Positions 1-10,612 of a DNA stretch of 58,400 nt are shown piece after piece. The notes below the pieces were generated by a model. That model was given only the letters and a program-made list of their open reading frames with translations. It was not told the DNA's origin and did not search any database. The translations under genes and the position numbers were made by a program. The DNA is taken from positions 1 to 58,400 of the forward strand of contig JAQWQD010000012.1 in NCBI GenBank assembly GCA_029244985.1, read 5' to 3'. Position 1 is the first letter of the stretch. The number at the start of each line of letters is the position of its first letter. This stretch comes from Gammaproteobacteria bacterium. GTDB lineage: Bacteria; Pseudomonadota; Gammaproteobacteria; Pseudomonadales; Pseudohongiellaceae.

Positions 1-6
1 TAAATA

Positions 7-91
7 TGGTGCCGAAGGCCGGACTTGAACCGGCACGAGCAAGCTCACTACCCCCTCAAGATAGCGTGTCTACCAATTCCACCACTTCGGC
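7..91 (-). tRNA. tRNA-Leu (anticodon GAG)
   Basis: The minus strand folds as an 85-nt class II tRNA. The acceptor stem begins GCCGAAG and closes before an encoded CCA at positions 9-7. The anticodon stem CTATC/GGTAG encloses the loop TTGAGGG, giving anticodon GAG. There is a long variable arm and a T arm with GGTTCAAGTCC. It decodes CUU/CUC leucine codons. It lies 37 nt downstream of secG on the same strand, as leuU lies behind secG in enterics, so it is probably cotranscribed with the glmM-tpiA-secG group. Confidence 0.96.
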
Positions 92-128
92 TATTCGAAA
101 GAATTTAATCAAGGTTTGCTTACGCGAA

Positions 129-500
129 TTAGTTATTATCAGGCAATGCTGGGATATCACTCTGATTAGAAGTCGCTTCTAATGCCGGGATATCAGACTG
201 CACTGAAATTGTCTCTTCGAGAATATCTTGATTAACTACCGGCAATCCTAAGGTCGACCCTGCTCCAGATTGATTACGAGCAAAAATCGCCAGAGAGAGA
301 CTGGTAACGAAGAAAATGATTGCGGCAATCGTCGTCGCTCTCACTAAAAAATTTCCACTTCCTGAAGCGCCAAAAACTGTTTGCGACGCACCTGCGCCAA
401 ATGACGCACCAGCATCAGCACCTTTACCTTGTTGTAATAGGACCAAACCGACTATACCTATGGCTACTATTACATGAACTACAACTATTATTGTTTCCAT
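129..500 (-). CDS. secG: Preprotein translocase subunit SecG
   Basis: SecG is the small accessory subunit of the SecYEG inner-membrane channel and assists SecA-driven export. The 123-residue protein has two membrane helices (about residues 3-22 and 54-75) flanking the conserved glycine-rich loop with LLQQGKGADAGASFG and the following SGSGNFL, which is diagnostic of SecG. The tail beyond residue 80 is longer than needed for the family core and holds two copies of QSDIPAL separated by five residues. It starts with ATG 5 nt after the tpiA stop, and tRNA-Leu follows. The glmM-tpiA-secG-tRNA-Leu order is the one known from Pseudomonas. Confidence 0.95.
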   Translation of the reverse strand: METIIVVVHVIVAIGIVGLVLLQQGKGADAGASFGAGASQTVFGASGSGNFLVRATTIAAIIFFVTSLSLAIFARNQSGAGSTLGLPVVNQDILEETISVQSDIPALEATSNQSDIPALPDNN

Positions 501-505
501 GATTT

Positions 506-1267
506 TTAATCCGCACTCTTACAGATTGATATAAATTCTTCAGCCTTTAAGGAGGCTCCACCTACCAGACCACCATCAATATCAGGCTGGCTAAATAGTT
601 CTCCAGCATTCGAGCTGTTAACGCTACCGCCATAAATAATGCGCACGCCTTCAGCGATTATTGCATCACTGCTAGCAAGATGACCTCTGATTTGACAGTG
701 GACCTCTTGAGCTTGCTCAGGTGTTGCAGTCTGCCCAGTCCCAATAGCCCAAATAGGCTCATAGGCAATTGCAGCATTTGTAAATGCGGCAATTCCCGTG
801 GCGTTAATTACAGAATCCAACTGAGCTAAAACAATTTGATTAGTAATCCCCTGCTTTCTTTCTTCCAAGGATTCGCCAACGCACAATATCGGCATCATTC
901 CATTAGCTTGAATTGCTTTAAATTTAGCTGCAATCAGCCCATCAGTTTCTGCAAACAGTCGTCGACGTTCAGAGTGCCCAATTATTACCAGTTCCACTCC
1001 CATATCTGCCAACATTAGTGCAGAGACTTCTCCCGTAAAAGCGCCCTTTTCCTCAAAGTATGTGTTCTGCGCCCCCAACTTAATTGAGTTTTTGCCGGTT
1101 GCCAGTAATTTTCCGACTTGCTCCAAATGTATATTGGTAGGACAAATCCCAATTTCAACTGTGCACTCCCGCTTTTCAAATCCGTTAACTAGCCCCGCGA
1201 CCAAGGATTGAATCTGCCCTCTACTCCCGTGCATCTTCCAGTTACCAACCACTAGTTTTTGACGCAT
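506..1267 (-). CDS. tpiA: Triosephosphate isomerase
   Basis: This cytosolic glycolytic and gluconeogenic enzyme interconverts dihydroxyacetone phosphate and glyceraldehyde 3-phosphate. The 253-residue (beta/alpha)8 protein has the expected catalytic set: Lys11 in GNWKMHG, His98 in IIGHSERR, and Glu170 in AYEPIWAIGTG, followed by the flexible phosphate-gripping loop. The C-terminal IYGGSVN and GGLVGGASL phosphate-binding motifs are intact. Length is normal. It lies between glmM (138 nt upstream) and secG (5 nt downstream) on the same strand, an order typical of Pseudomonas-like genomes, and is probably part of that operon. Confidence 0.97.
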   Translation of the reverse strand: MRQKLVVGNWKMHGSRGQIQSLVAGLVNGFEKRECTVEIGICPTNIHLEQVGKLLATGKNSIKLGAQNTYFEEKGAFTGEVSALMLADMGVELVIIGHSERRRLFAETDGLIAAKFKAIQANGMMPILCVGESLEERKQGITNQIVLAQLDSVINATGIAAFTNAAIAYEPIWAIGTGQTATPEQAQEVHCQIRGHLASSDAIIAEGVRIIYGGSVNSSNAGELFSQPDIDGGLVGGASLKAEEFISICKSAD

Positions 1268-1405
1268 AGCGCTTTATACCTGGGCTATAGACCTTGTTGA
1301 ATGAGCTTCCTACTATACTTCTGTAAATTGTAGCCCGCGGGCCTTTAAAAACGGGCGCCAATACTAACCAAGATACGGGGGTCTTGCAATGATCAGCAGG
1401 CTTAT

Positions 1406-2761
1406 CTAACTCGCAAATTCGGTAGCGACGACCTCTGATAATTCGTGGGCCAATTTATCCACCTTATCAAGATCTTCTCCTTCAACCATGACTCGAAGCA
1501 CTGGCTCAGTACCTGAAGGCCGCAGCAGGACACGGCCATATTTGCCAAGTTTGGATTCAACATCAGACACCGCTGATTGCACCACCGCGTTAGCTGCAAG
1601 ATCTACGACATTTGAAACCCTGATATTTACCATTGACTGAGGAAGTTTTCGCATCTTACTTCTTAAATCAGACAAAGGTTGATCACAATTTACAATCGCG
1701 GCTAATGCCTGGAGAGAGGACACAATTCCATCTCCAGTTGTGGTCTGATCCAGGCAGATAACGTGGCCCGAATTTTCGCCTCCTAGCTGCCAATTACGCT
1801 CAAGCATTTCCTTCATAACATAACGATCACCAACAGGGGTTCTAACAAATGGAACGTCTAATGCGTCTAAAGCCAGCTCAAGACCAAGATTGCTCATGGC
1901 CGTTCCGACCACTCCGCCAAACTCAATACTTTGTCGACGTCTATCTCGAGCAATGATATATAGAATTTCATCCCCATCAACGAGGTTACCGAGATGATCA
2001 ACCATGACCACGCGATCACCATCACCGTCAAAAGCAATACCAAGATCTGCTTTTTCTCGCTTTACTGCTTCTACAAGAGATTGAGGAAATGTCGATCCGC
2101 TGTTTGCATTAATGTTTAAACCATCTGGAGAGACACCGATTGCTTTAACCTTCGCACCCAACTCTTCAAACACTGCTGGTGCTATGTGGTAGGTCGAACC
2201 GTGAGCACAGTCGACAATGATTTTTAAACCATTAAATTTTAGGCTGGACCCAACTGTACTTTTACAAAATTCTATGTAACGTCCAGCTGCATCACTAATC
2301 CGCGATGCTTTACCCAAGGATTGTGGCGACACTGTTGATATATCTTTATCTAAAAGACCTTCAATGGAAAATTCCAATTCGTCAGGTAACTTTGTTCCTT
2401 CACCCGAAAAAAACTTAATGCCATTGTCTTCGAAGGAATTGTGAGAAGCACTTATTACTATTCCTGCCTGTGCACGCAGAGTTCGAGTTAGGTAGGCTAT
2501 AGCTGGAGTGGGCATCGGACCAGTTAAATGAATATCTACTCCCGCAGCGGTAACACCTGCTTCTAATGCCGCCTCAAACATGTATCCTGAGATACGGGTA
2601 TCTTTGCCAATTATAATCTTATTACGCCCGTTACCTTTGCTAGCAAAAACTTTGCCAGCTGCCCAACCTAACTTAAGCATAAAATCAGGCGTGATCGGAG
2701 GGCTACCTACTGCGCCTCGAATACCATCAGTTCCAAAATAGCATTTATTTTTATTTTGCAT
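1406..2761 (-). CDS. glmM: Phosphoglucosamine mutase
   Basis: GlmM converts glucosamine 6-phosphate to glucosamine 1-phosphate on the way to UDP-GlcNAc for peptidoglycan and LPS. The N-terminal YFGTDGIRG motif, the phosphoserine loop [13 protein letters not shown] (active serine near residue 106 from the chosen start), the Mg-binding DGDGDR loop and the C-terminal [12 protein letters not shown] phosphate-binding loop are all present. The frame can be read six codons further upstream from a TTG at 2779. I prefer the ATG at 2761, which gives 451 residues and the normal spacing to YFGTDGIRG. It follows folP and precedes tpiA on the same strand. Confidence 0.96.
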   Translation of the reverse strand: MQNKNKCYFGTDGIRGAVGSPPITPDFMLKLGWAAGKVFASKGNGRNKIIIGKDTRISGYMFEAALEAGVTAAGVDIHLTGPMPTPAIAYLTRTLRAQAGIVISASHNSFEDNGIKFFSGEGTKLPDELEFSIEGLLDKDISTVSPQSLGKASRISDAAGRYIEFCKSTVGSSLKFNGLKIIVDCAHGSTYHIAPAVFEELGAKVKAIGVSPDGLNINANSGSTFPQSLVEAVKREKADLGIAFDGDGDRVVMVDHLGNLVDGDEILYIIARDRRRQSIEFGGVVGTAMSNLGLELALDALDVPFVRTPVGDRYVMKEMLERNWQLGGENSGHVICLDQTTTGDGIVSSLQALAAIVNCDQPLSDLRSKMRKLPQSMVNIRVSNVVDLAANAVVQSAVSDVESKLGKYGRVLLRPSGTEPVLRVMVEGEDLDKVDKLAHELSEVVATEFAS

Positions 2762-2812
2762 TGCATCAGCGCCTATCAAGACGGCCTAGTAAAAAGTGGA
2801 AATTAATAGCAA

Positions 2813-3676
2813 CTATACAGCTTGCGTATACATAGAGTGTACTCTAATTGCATCGATCGTGGCAGCAACATCGTGAGTGCGCACAATGAGCGCACCATTT
2901 TCAAGAGCCAATACTGTTGCCGCCAGTGATCCGGCGACTCGCTCTTTTGGAGGTCGGTTCACTAGTCGTCCAATCATTGATTTCCTTGATATTCCGACCA
3001 AGACTGGCAATTTAAGTGAAGAGAATTGAGTCAGATTTCTTAGTAGTTGAAAATTATGCTCCAAAGATTTTCCAAAACCAAATCCTGGATCTACTAATAA
3101 GCGCTCTTTATTGATACCGGCATTTTCACATGCCTCAATCCGCTGTTTAAGAAAATCTACGACGTCTGTAACGACGTTTTCGTAATGATATTCCTGTTGC
3201 ATGGTGCGTGGCTGACCTTGCATATGCATTAAACATATTGCTGCTTTTGTATTTGCTATTACTGCGAGCGTTTCAGGATTGGCCAACGCACGAATGTCAT
3301 TAACAAGCTCAGCCCCAGCATTTATAGCTTCACTCATGACAACAGCTGAACTTGTATCGACTGAAATACAGACATCGAAATTATTCCGAATCGCTTCAAT
3401 AAGTGGAATAACCCGAGCTAACTCTTCCTCGACTGATACTTCCACCGCGCCAGGCCGAGTCGATTCTCCCCCAATATCAATTATTCGTGCACCTTCATCG
3501 ATGAAGGTTTTAACTCGGCCAAGTACTTTATCAACATCGATTACAAAGTGGCTAACCTTTGCCGACGCGAATTCGGAACCATCAGAGAAAGAATCTGGAG
3601 TAGCATTAATTATTCCCATGCAGACAGGAGAGGACAGATCAATCTTTCTCTCTCCAGCAAAAAGGGAAAATGTCAC
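2813..3676 (-). CDS. folP: Dihydropteroate synthase
   Basis: FolP condenses p-aminobenzoate with 6-hydroxymethyl-dihydropterin diphosphate in folate synthesis and is the sulfonamide target. The 287-residue TIM-barrel protein carries the family signatures MGIINATPDSFSDG near the N-terminus, IDIGGESTRPGA, DPGFGFGKSLEHN and the C-terminal VRTHDVAAT. Length and motifs are those of a working enzyme. It sits 36 nt behind ftsH and 51 nt before glmM on the same strand, the classical ftsH-folP-glmM arrangement. The other pterin enzyme of this pathway in the window, folK, is about 13 kb away. Confidence 0.97.
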   Translation of the reverse strand: MTFSLFAGERKIDLSSPVCMGIINATPDSFSDGSEFASAKVSHFVIDVDKVLGRVKTFIDEGARIIDIGGESTRPGAVEVSVEEELARVIPLIEAIRNNFDVCISVDTSSAVVMSEAINAGAELVNDIRALANPETLAVIANTKAAICLMHMQGQPRTMQQEYHYENVVTDVVDFLKQRIEACENAGINKERLLVDPGFGFGKSLEHNFQLLRNLTQFSSLKLPVLVGISRKSMIGRLVNRPPKERVAGSLAATVLALENGALIVRTHDVAATIDAIRVHSMYTQAV

Positions 3677-3712
3677 TAAGAGTTTACGGTTACTTGAGAA
3701 TTAGTAGATCTA

Positions 3713-5653
3713 TTAATGTTCACTTGCTGGACCACCAATAGGCCCTGACTTATCTACCCCTTTCTTACTTTCTTCTTCTACCTTGTGAGCACCGGAACCA
3801 TTACTTTGATCAGAATCAGACCAATCAGCCGGAGGCCGTGGCTTCTTATCATCCATGATGTCATCAATCTGAAGAGAATCGATGGTTTCATATTCCATCA
3901 AGGCGTCTTTCATGAGTTCGAGGCGACTACGATTCTCGTCAAGGATTTGAGCAGCTTTTGCATAGCACCCATCAATAATTTTTCTAACTTCTTTGTCGAT
4001 CGCAATGGCAGTTTCACCTGAAACTGTTTTTGCCTGAGAAGCAGCTGAGCGCCCTAAAAAAACTTCACCATCATCTTCAGAATAAAGCAAGGGACCAAGC
4101 TCTTCTGAAAGGCCCCACTTTGTTACCATATTTCTAGCCATTTCAGTAGCTCGCTGGATGTCGTTAGAGGCGCCAGTTGTCACCCCTTCTTTCCCCAACG
4201 TCATTTCTTCCGCAATGCGGCCACCGTATAGGCTACATATCTGGCTAATGATGTGCTGCCTGCTAAGACTGTAGCGATCTTCTTCAGGCAGAAACATAGT
4301 GACACCTAAAGCCCTGCCGCGAGGAATAATGCTGACTTTATAAACTGGATCGTGCTCTGGCATCACGCGGCCCACAATTGCATGGCCAGCCTCATGATAA
4401 GCCGTATTTAGTTTTTCTTTCTCCGACATCACCATTGACTTGCGTTCGGCGCCCATCATGATCTTGTCTTTGGCCTTTTCAAACTCCTCCATCGTTACTA
4501 AGCGACGGCTAGCTCTTGCTGCAAATAATGCAGCTTCATTAACTAGGTTGGCTAGATCAGCGCCGGAGAACCCTGGTGTTCCACGAGCAATAACATTTGC
4601 CTCAACTCGATCATCAATTGGCACTTTACGCATGTGTACTTTTAGTATCTGTTCACGACCACGTATGTCAGGCAAACCAACAACGACTTGCCGATCGAAT
4701 CTTCCCGGGCGCAAAAGAGCTGGGTCTAAAACGTCTGGGCGGTTGGTAGCAGCCATTACGATGACACCATCGTTCCCTTCAAAGCCATCCATTTCTACGA
4801 GTAACTGATTTAGGGTTTGTTCACGTTCATCGTGACCGCCACCAAGGCCAGCTCCACGATGTCGCCCCACTGCATCAATCTCATCAATGAAGATTATGCA
4901 AGGTGATTGCTTTTTCGCTTGATCAAACATGTCACGCACACGTGACGCACCAACACCCACAAACATTTCAACAAAGTCAGAACCTGATATAGAGAAAAAG
5001 GGAACCTTGGCTTCACCCGCGATTGCTTTCGCCAGTAAGGTTTTACCTGTGCCTGGTTGACCTACCATTAGAACGCCACGAGGAATACGTCCACCTAGCC
5101 GCTGAAATTTATCAGGCTCACGCAGAAACTCTACAAGTTCTTGCACGTCTTCTTTTGCCTCGTCTACACCGGCAACATCCGCAAAAGTAACTTTAATTTG
5201 GTCTTCCCCTAATAATTTGGCCTTACTTTTGCCAAACGACATGGGGCCGCCTTTACCTCCAGCTCCACCGCCTTGCATCTGTCTCATAAAAAAGAAGAAC
5301 AAAGCAATAATGATAAGAATTGGAAAACTAGCCACCAGTAATTGCGTCCAAATACTTTGTTGTTCTGGCTCCACCGCATTAATAACAACGTCATTTTCTA
5401 AGAGCTCATTAATTAGCTCATCATCACCAATCATGGGGAGCACGGTTCGAAATCGGCTTTCATCCGTGCGAGTTCCTGTGATGTTAATGCCAGCAAGCTG
5501 AACTTGTTCTACTCTCCCTTGCTGAACCTCGCGGATGAACTGGGAGTAGTTGATACTGTCGTCGCGGGTTTCCTGGTTAATATTATTAAAAACCGTCAAC
5601 AAAACACCGGCTATTATCATCCAGAGAATCAGGTTTTTTGCCATATCATTCAA
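3713..5653 (-). CDS. ftsH: ATP-dependent zinc metalloprotease FtsH
   Basis: This membrane-anchored AAA+ protease degrades unassembled membrane proteins and short-lived regulators such as LpxC and RpoH in relatives. Two membrane helices (about residues 5-22 and 104-123) flank a periplasmic domain. Then come the AAA module, with Walker A GQPGTGKT (198-205), Walker B IIFIDEID and the second region of homology [19 protein letters not shown], and the zinc site HEAGH (420-424). Walker A reads GQPG rather than the usual GPPG. The TTG at 5653 lies 8 nt behind GGAG; an ATG three codons on (5644) is the alternative start, the same ambiguity as in the E. coli gene. Confidence 0.97.
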   Translation of the reverse strand: MNDMAKNLILWMIIAGVLLTVFNNINQETRDDSINYSQFIREVQQGRVEQVQLAGINITGTRTDESRFRTVLPMIGDDELINELLENDVVINAVEPEQQSIWTQLLVASFPILIIIALFFFFMRQMQGGGAGGKGGPMSFGKSKAKLLGEDQIKVTFADVAGVDEAKEDVQELVEFLREPDKFQRLGGRIPRGVLMVGQPGTGKTLLAKAIAGEAKVPFFSISGSDFVEMFVGVGASRVRDMFDQAKKQSPCIIFIDEIDAVGRHRGAGLGGGHDEREQTLNQLLVEMDGFEGNDGVIVMAATNRPDVLDPALLRPGRFDRQVVVGLPDIRGREQILKVHMRKVPIDDRVEANVIARGTPGFSGADLANLVNEAALFAARASRRLVTMEEFEKAKDKIMMGAERKSMVMSEKEKLNTAYHEAGHAIVGRVMPEHDPVYKVSIIPRGRALGVTMFLPEEDRYSLSRQHIISQICSLYGGRIAEEMTLGKEGVTTGASNDIQRATEMARNMVTKWGLSEELGPLLYSEDDGEVFLGRSAASQAKTVSGETAIAIDKEVRKIIDGCYAKAAQILDENRSRLELMKDALMEYETIDSLQIDDIMDDKKPRPPADWSDSDQSNGSGAHKVEEESKKGVDKSGPIGGPASEH

Positions 5654-5798
5654 AAGGTTATCTCCAAAAATACTATTGATTAGGTGATTTTTTTAACCGT
5701 TTTCCACTATTCATTTAGTCTATACATTGGGGCGAATCTAGATTAAACCAGAGCCTCAATTTTAATGTTTACACGAAATATTGCACGTAAATTTAGAT

Positions 5799-6419
5799 CT
5801 ACTCCGAAAAACCGGCGGCTAGCAGATAAATTTCCCGAGAGCGTGCTCTGGAGGCCCCGGGTTTCCGAGCCTTCACTGTTCTAAAACTATGCCTCAAATC
5901 TTTTTGAAACCCCTCAAAGCCCTCACCCTGAAAGGTCTTAACCAAAAAGCAGCCTTTAGGTTTAAGTATAGATCTCGCAAAATGCAAGGCCAGTTCCGAG
6001 AGGTACATCATTCTTGGCTGATCAATATCCTTAACTCCACTCATATTGGGTGCCATATCAGAAATTACAAGGTCTGCGCGCCCGTCATCCAAACAATTAG
6101 AGAGCTTATCAAATACTTTTTGCTCGGTGAAATCTCCTTGCACAAAATTTACACCTGCAACACTATCCATCGGTAATATGTCGCTGGAGATAACTCGACC
6201 CCGATCACCAACGAGTTTCGCAATCACCTGAGACCAACCTCCTGGCGCCGCTCCGAGGTCCACTACAGCCATCCCTGTTTTAATGAACCCATCTTTTTCT
6301 TGCATCTCCAGCAACTTATAACTTGCGCGAGAACGATAACCTTCTTCTTGACTCCGCTTTACATAAACGTCATCAAAATGCTCTTTTAACCATTGCTTAC
6401 TACTTTTAGACCTAGACAT
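5799..6419 (-). CDS. rlmE: 23S rRNA (uridine-2552-2'-O) methyltransferase
   Basis: RlmE (FtsJ/RrmJ) methylates U2552 in the A-loop of 23S rRNA at a late step of 50S assembly, using S-adenosylmethionine. The 206-residue protein has [12 protein letters not shown], the SAM-binding [25 protein letters not shown] and the catalytic-lysine strand [11 protein letters not shown], which together supply the family's K-D-K-E residues, ending with [11 protein letters not shown]. It lies directly upstream of ftsH on the same strand with a 145-nt gap, and yhbY diverges from it. This pairing is conserved in gammaproteobacteria, where heat shock often induces rlmE-ftsH. I could not find a convincing sigma32 site here. 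Confidence 0.96.
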   Translation of the reverse strand: MSRSKSSKQWLKEHFDDVYVKRSQEEGYRSRASYKLLEMQEKDGFIKTGMAVVDLGAAPGGWSQVIAKLVGDRGRVISSDILPMDSVAGVNFVQGDFTEQKVFDKLSNCLDDGRADLVISDMAPNMSGVKDIDQPRMMYLSELALHFARSILKPKGCFLVKTFQGEGFEGFQKDLRHSFRTVKARKPGASRARSREIYLLAAGFSE

Positions 6420-6460
6420 GCTTAAGAATACTTCGATTAATACTCTGACGGTAAATAAAC

Positions 6461-6469
6461 TGCTAAAAT
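6461..6469 (+). promoter_or_regulatory. Possible extended -10 promoter for yhbY
   Basis: TGCTAAAAT matches the extended -10 pattern (TG, one base, then TAAAAT). It would start transcription about 24 nt ahead of the yhbY ATG. No good -35 hexamer is visible at the usual distance, so the call rests on the extended -10 alone. Confidence 0.4.
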
Positions 6470-6499
6470 CCGCTGCCTATTACTTTTGGATGGAACGCA

Positions 6500-6811
6500 A
6501 TGCCTCTCGACAACAGCGACAAAAAAAGATTTAGATCAATAGGCCATAACTTGAATCCGGTTGTGATCATTGCACAAAAAGGATTGTCGGAAAATATAAT
6601 TGAAGAAATTGATCGCGCCTTAAAAGATCATGAATTAATAAAAATCAAACTGATTACATCAACCAGAGATGATAAACGCAAACTTACGGAAAAGATCTGC
6701 GCAGATTTCAATGCTCAGTGCATCCAAAGTATTGGGCATGTGATACTCATTTACCGAGCATCAAAAAAACCCGATCCCAAATTGTCGAATTTAAGAAGAG
6801 AATTTTCATAG
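6500..6811 (+). CDS. yhbY: YhbY family ribosome-assembly RNA-binding protein
   Basis: This is a small CRS1-YhbY (CRM) domain protein that associates with pre-50S particles in E. coli. The 103-residue sequence has the CRM core: LNPVVIIAQKGLSENIIEEIDRALKDHELIKIK carries the GxxG-like loop region and is followed by the alternating strands and helices to VILIYRASKKP. The lysine- and arginine-rich surface fits RNA binding. It is divergent from rlmE across 80 nt and convergent with greA, exactly as in Pseudomonas and enterics, where it links rRNA processing genes. Start is ATG with GGA about 8 nt upstream. Confidence 0.93.
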   Translation: MPLDNSDKKRFRSIGHNLNPVVIIAQKGLSENIIEEIDRALKDHELIKIKLITSTRDDKRKLTEKICADFNAQCIQSIGHVILIYRASKKPDPKLSNLRREFS

Positions 6812-6856
6812 AATTTCTCTGACCTTAGCGAATAGATTATTAACCTCACACTCGAT

Positions 6857-7333
6857 TTAGAGATGCATTACCGTTTCGATCTCATAGTTAATATCTCCAA
6901 CAGGTGCTTTCACTACTATTTCATCACCTTCTGATTTGCCCATAACAGCACGTGCTATTGGCGATACTACTGATATTTTGCCTGCTGGAACGTCGGCCTC
7001 ATCTTCCCCAACAATTTGATAAGTGACAGACTCTTCAGTATCTACATTATAAAGTGTAATAGTTGTGCCAAAGATAACGCGACCACTCGCAGCAATTGCA
7101 GTTACATCAATAATTTCTGCTTCGGCTAACTTCGATTCAATCTCAGTAATACGCCCTTCACAAAAACTTTGCTGTTCGCGGGCTGCGTGGTACTCAGCAT
7201 TCTCTTTTAAATCCCCGTGCTCGCGGGCTTCTGCGATTGCAGCAGTAATCCTGGGTCTTTGAACGGATTTTAACTCATTCAATTCGGCACGAAGTTTTTC
7301 TGCGCCGTTAATTGTCATTGGAAATTTTGCCAT
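6857..7333 (-). CDS. greA: Transcription elongation factor GreA
   Basis: GreA enters the RNA polymerase secondary channel and stimulates cleavage of backtracked RNA. The 158-residue protein has the N-terminal antiparallel coiled coil (about 12-75) whose tip [10 protein letters not shown] carries the catalytic acidic pair Asp41 and Glu44, followed by the globular FKBP-like domain ending in [21 protein letters not shown]. It lies 58 nt behind carB on the same strand; dapB-carA-carB-greA is a conserved cluster in pseudomonads, so greA is likely read from the car transcript as well as from any promoter of its own. Confidence 0.97.
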   Translation of the reverse strand: MAKFPMTINGAEKLRAELNELKSVQRPRITAAIAEAREHGDLKENAEYHAAREQQSFCEGRITEIESKLAEAEIIDVTAIAASGRVIFGTTITLYNVDTEESVTYQIVGEDEADVPAGKISVVSPIARAVMGKSEGDEIVVKAPVGDINYEIETVMHL

Positions 7334-7391
7334 AGCTTCTTACGATTCAAATAAATTTATTAAGTTCACAGTTTGAATATATCAGGAAAGC

Positions 7392-10300
7392 TTAATTTAA
7401 TTCAGCGTGAAGATTCTGGATAGTATAGACCGACATCTTATTACCGAAATCTACGGCTTCACAAACTGCCAGGGCACCTGCAATAGTAGTAGTACAGTAA
7501 ACATCATGCCTCAGCGCAGTACGACGGATAGTTGAAGAATCCGATATTGCCTGTTTCCCTTCAGTTGTATTAAACACGACTTGAATCTCTTCATTTTTTA
7601 GCATATCGACTATATGAGGTCTACCTTCCAGTACTTTATTGACGCCAGTTACGGGCAAACCAGCGTCTCCTATTACCTTAGCGGTACCATGGGTTGCAAC
7701 TAGCGAATACCCCAAGGCCTGAAGCTTTTCAGCCACTTCTATGACATCGGGCTTATCACGGTCACGCACGCTTATGAAAGCATTGCCACTGGTTTCAATC
7801 ACATCACCGGCCCCCATTTGAGCTTTCGCATAGGCTTCCGCAAAAGTCGTTCCTACGCCCATAACCTCGCCAGTAGATTTCATTTCAGGACCAAGTATTG
7901 GATCCACCCCTGGAAACTTATTGAACGGAAACACGGCTTCCTTCACTGCAAAGTTTCGCGGAATAATTTCTTTAGTGAACCCCTGCTCCTCGAGAGTCTT
8001 TCCTATCATGCAACGAGCGGCAATTTTCGCTAAAGAACGACCAATGCATTTGGAAACAAATGGCACCGTTCGAGAAGCACGAGGATTGACTTCTATAATG
8101 TAGATTTCGCCATCTTGATATGCGAGCTGCGTATTCATTAGTCCAACAACGCCTAACTCAATGGCAAGTCGAGACACTTGGTCCCGTATCTCATTGATTA
8201 TTTTATCAGGCAGATTGTAAGGAGGGAGTGAACAAGCCGAATCTCCAGAATGAATCCCAGCTTGCTCAATGTGCTGCATAATGGCGCCGACTACCACTTG
8301 TTTACCATCACTAACGATGTCCACATCAATCTCGATAGCGGAACTTAAAAAGTAATCCAACAACACAGGGCTTTCGTTAGACACCAGCACTGCCTCGCGC
8401 ATGTAGCGCCTCAGCTCCTCTTCATTGTAGACAATTTCCATCGCCCTACCACCTAATACATATGAAGGGCGAACGACCAAGGGATAAGAAATTTTGTTTG
8501 CTTCCTCGATGCTTTGTTCAACACTGCGCACAGTACAATTAGGGGGTTGTTTCAATTTAAGTTTTTGAATCAGTTTTTGAAAGCGCTCTCGGTCTTCGGC
8601 CCGATCGATTGCATCCGGTGCAGTTCCGATCACAGGCACACCAGCCTGCTCGAGTCTTTTCACCAAGTTAAGCGGTGTTTGTCCACCAAATTGCACAATT
8701 ACGCCGGCAGGTTTTTCCAATTCTGCTATTTCGATGACGTCTTCAAAGGTCAGTGGCTCGAAATACAGGCGATCTGAAATGTTGTAGTCAGTCGAGACTG
8801 TTTCAGGATTACAGTTAACCATGATGGTCTCGAATCCATCTTCACGCATAGCGAATGCTGCATGAACACAGCAATAATCAAACTCGATGCCTTGTCCAAT
8901 ACGGTTGGGTCCGCCGCCAAGAACCATAATTTTCTTTTTGTCAGATGGGTTTGCTTCGCATTCCTCTTCGTAAGTGGAATACATATAAGCAGTTGCAGAA
9001 ACAAATTCGGCTGCACAAGTGTCAACACGTTTAAAGACTGGCCGAACACCCATGCTATGCCGGGTTTTTTGCACTTCTAACTCTGTTATCTCGAGTAGTT
9101 GAGACAGACGTCTATCCGAAAACCCTTTCCGTTTAAGCTGGAAAAAAGTAGCGCGATCAAGATCCGTCAATTTTTGTCCAGCAACAAATTTCTCTGTCTC
9201 GATAATGTCTCCAATCTGAATCAGGAACCAAGGGTCGATACCCGTTAAATCATGGATGGTTTTGGTAGTCCAATTCTCTCTGAAGGCATCGGCGATATAC
9301 CAGATGCGTTGGGCGCCTGCTTCAGTGAGCTCACGAGTTAAGATTTTTTTGGTGTCTAACAAATTCTTGTTCACTAGTGGATCGAAACCACACATGCCAA
9401 CTTCAAGTCCGCGCAAGGCCTTATGCAATGATTCTTGAAATGTTCGACCGATGGCCATCACCTCACCGACCGATTTCATTTGAGTAGTAATGCGGTCATC
9501 AGCTTCAGGAAATTTTTCGAAGGTGAACCGAGGAATCTTGGTAACTACATAGTCAATAGTCGGTTCGAAAGACGCTGGCGTAGCACCGCCAGTAATTTCA
9601 TTTCGTAACTCATCCAGGGTAAATCCAATTGCAAGCTTTGCTGCTACACGTGCAATTGGAAATCCTGTCGCCTTTGATGCTAATGCTGAAGAGCGGGATA
9701 CCCGCGGATTCATTTCAATTATGACCTGGCGTCCATCGGCTGGGTTTATCGCAAACTGAACATTAGAACCGCCGGTTTCTACGCCTATTTCCCTCAGAAC
9801 TGCTATCGCAGCATTTCTAAGAATCTGGTATTCCTTATCCGTAAGCGTTTGCGACGGTGCAACGGTTATAGAATCACCAGTATGTATGCCCATTGCATCA
9901 AAGTTTTCGATTGAGCAAACAATAATGCAATTGTCGTTTTTGTCTCGAACCACTTCGAGCTCAAATTCTTTCCAGCCTATAAGAGACTCATCGATTAGTA
10001 GTTCATTGGTGGGTGATAACTCCAAGCCACGCGCACAAATTTCGTCAAATTCTTCTCTATTATATGCAATTCCACCACCGCTCCCGCCCATCGTAAAAGA
10101 GGGCCTGATGATGCAGGGAAAACCTATCTCTTCCGCAGCTACATGAGCTTGATTCATGTTATGCGCCATGCAATGTCGTGGTGTTTCGAGCCCGATGGAC
10201 GTCATTGCGCGATCAAATAACTCGCGATCTTCAGCCTTATCAATCGCTTCGCAAGTGGCTCCAATTAACTCGACGCCATACTTTTCCAATACACCATGCC

Positions 10301-10610
10301 TATTTAGGTCTAGCGCACAATTAAGTGCCGTCTGCCCACCCATAGTTGGCAGGATCGCATCGGGTCTTTCTTTCTCAATGATTTTTTCGACAATGCTCCA
10401 CTTAACAGGTTCGATATAGGTCGCATCCGCCATCGATGGGTCTGTCATAATGGTCGCAGGATTCGAGTTCACCAGGATAACCCGGAATCCTTCTTCTTTG
10501 AGAGCCTGACATGCTTGAGCACCCGAATAATCGAATTCACAAGCTTGACCAATAATAATTGGGCCTGCCCCAATGATGAGAATAGAATTGATATCTGTTC
10601 TACGTGGCAT
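7392..10610 (-). CDS. carB: Carbamoyl-phosphate synthase large subunit
   Basis: CarB makes carbamoyl phosphate from bicarbonate, two ATP and ammonia channelled from CarA, feeding both arginine and pyrimidine synthesis. At 1072 residues it has the full duplicated architecture. Two ATP-grasp halves each begin with a preATP-grasp glycine motif: [19 protein letters not shown] near the N-terminus and [18 protein letters not shown] near residue 560. A C-terminal MGS-like allosteric domain (from about 935) carries [13 protein letters not shown]. The stop is 58 nt before greA and the start is 2 nt after carA's stop, so translation is closely coupled. Confidence 0.98.
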   Translation of the reverse strand: MPRRTDINSILIIGAGPIIIGQACEFDYSGAQACQALKEEGFRVILVNSNPATIMTDPSMADATYIEPVKWSIVEKIIEKERPDAILPTMGGQTALNCALDLNRHGVLEKYGVELIGATCEAIDKAEDRELFDRAMTSIGLETPRHCMAHNMNQAHVAAEEIGFPCIIRPSFTMGGSGGGIAYNREEFDEICARGLELSPTNELLIDESLIGWKEFELEVVRDKNDNCIIVCSIENFDAMGIHTGDSITVAPSQTLTDKEYQILRNAAIAVLREIGVETGGSNVQFAINPADGRQVIIEMNPRVSRSSALASKATGFPIARVAAKLAIGFTLDELRNEITGGATPASFEPTIDYVVTKIPRFTFEKFPEADDRITTQMKSVGEVMAIGRTFQESLHKALRGLEVGMCGFDPLVNKNLLDTKKILTRELTEAGAQRIWYIADAFRENWTTKTIHDLTGIDPWFLIQIGDIIETEKFVAGQKLTDLDRATFFQLKRKGFSDRRLSQLLEITELEVQKTRHSMGVRPVFKRVDTCAAEFVSATAYMYSTYEEECEANPSDKKKIMVLGGGPNRIGQGIEFDYCCVHAAFAMREDGFETIMVNCNPETVSTDYNISDRLYFEPLTFEDVIEIAELEKPAGVIVQFGGQTPLNLVKRLEQAGVPVIGTAPDAIDRAEDRERFQKLIQKLKLKQPPNCTVRSVEQSIEEANKISYPLVVRPSYVLGGRAMEIVYNEEELRRYMREAVLVSNESPVLLDYFLSSAIEIDVDIVSDGKQVVVGAIMQHIEQAGIHSGDSACSLPPYNLPDKIINEIRDQVSRLAIELGVVGLMNTQLAYQDGEIYIIEVNPRASRTVPFVSKCIGRSLAKIAARCMIGKTLEEQGFTKEIIPRNFAVKEAVFPFNKFPGVDPILGPEMKSTGEVMGVGTTFAEAYAKAQMGAGDVIETSGNAFISVRDRDKPDVIEVAEKLQALGYSLVATHGTAKVIGDAGLPVTGVNKVLEGRPHIVDMLKNEEIQVVFNTTEGKQAISDSSTIRRTALRHDVYCTTTIAGALAVCEAVDFGNKMSVYTIQNLHAELN

Positions 10611-10612
10611 AC

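Noticed and set aside
5654..5798. Sigma32 promoter for ftsH
   Set aside because: A CCCCAAT block is present on the minus strand, but no CTTGAA-like element lies at the needed distance.
7818..10419. Several plus-strand ORFs of 60-90 codons opposite carB
   Set aside because: They are antisense frames of a highly conserved gene, lack ribosome sites and resemble no family I know.
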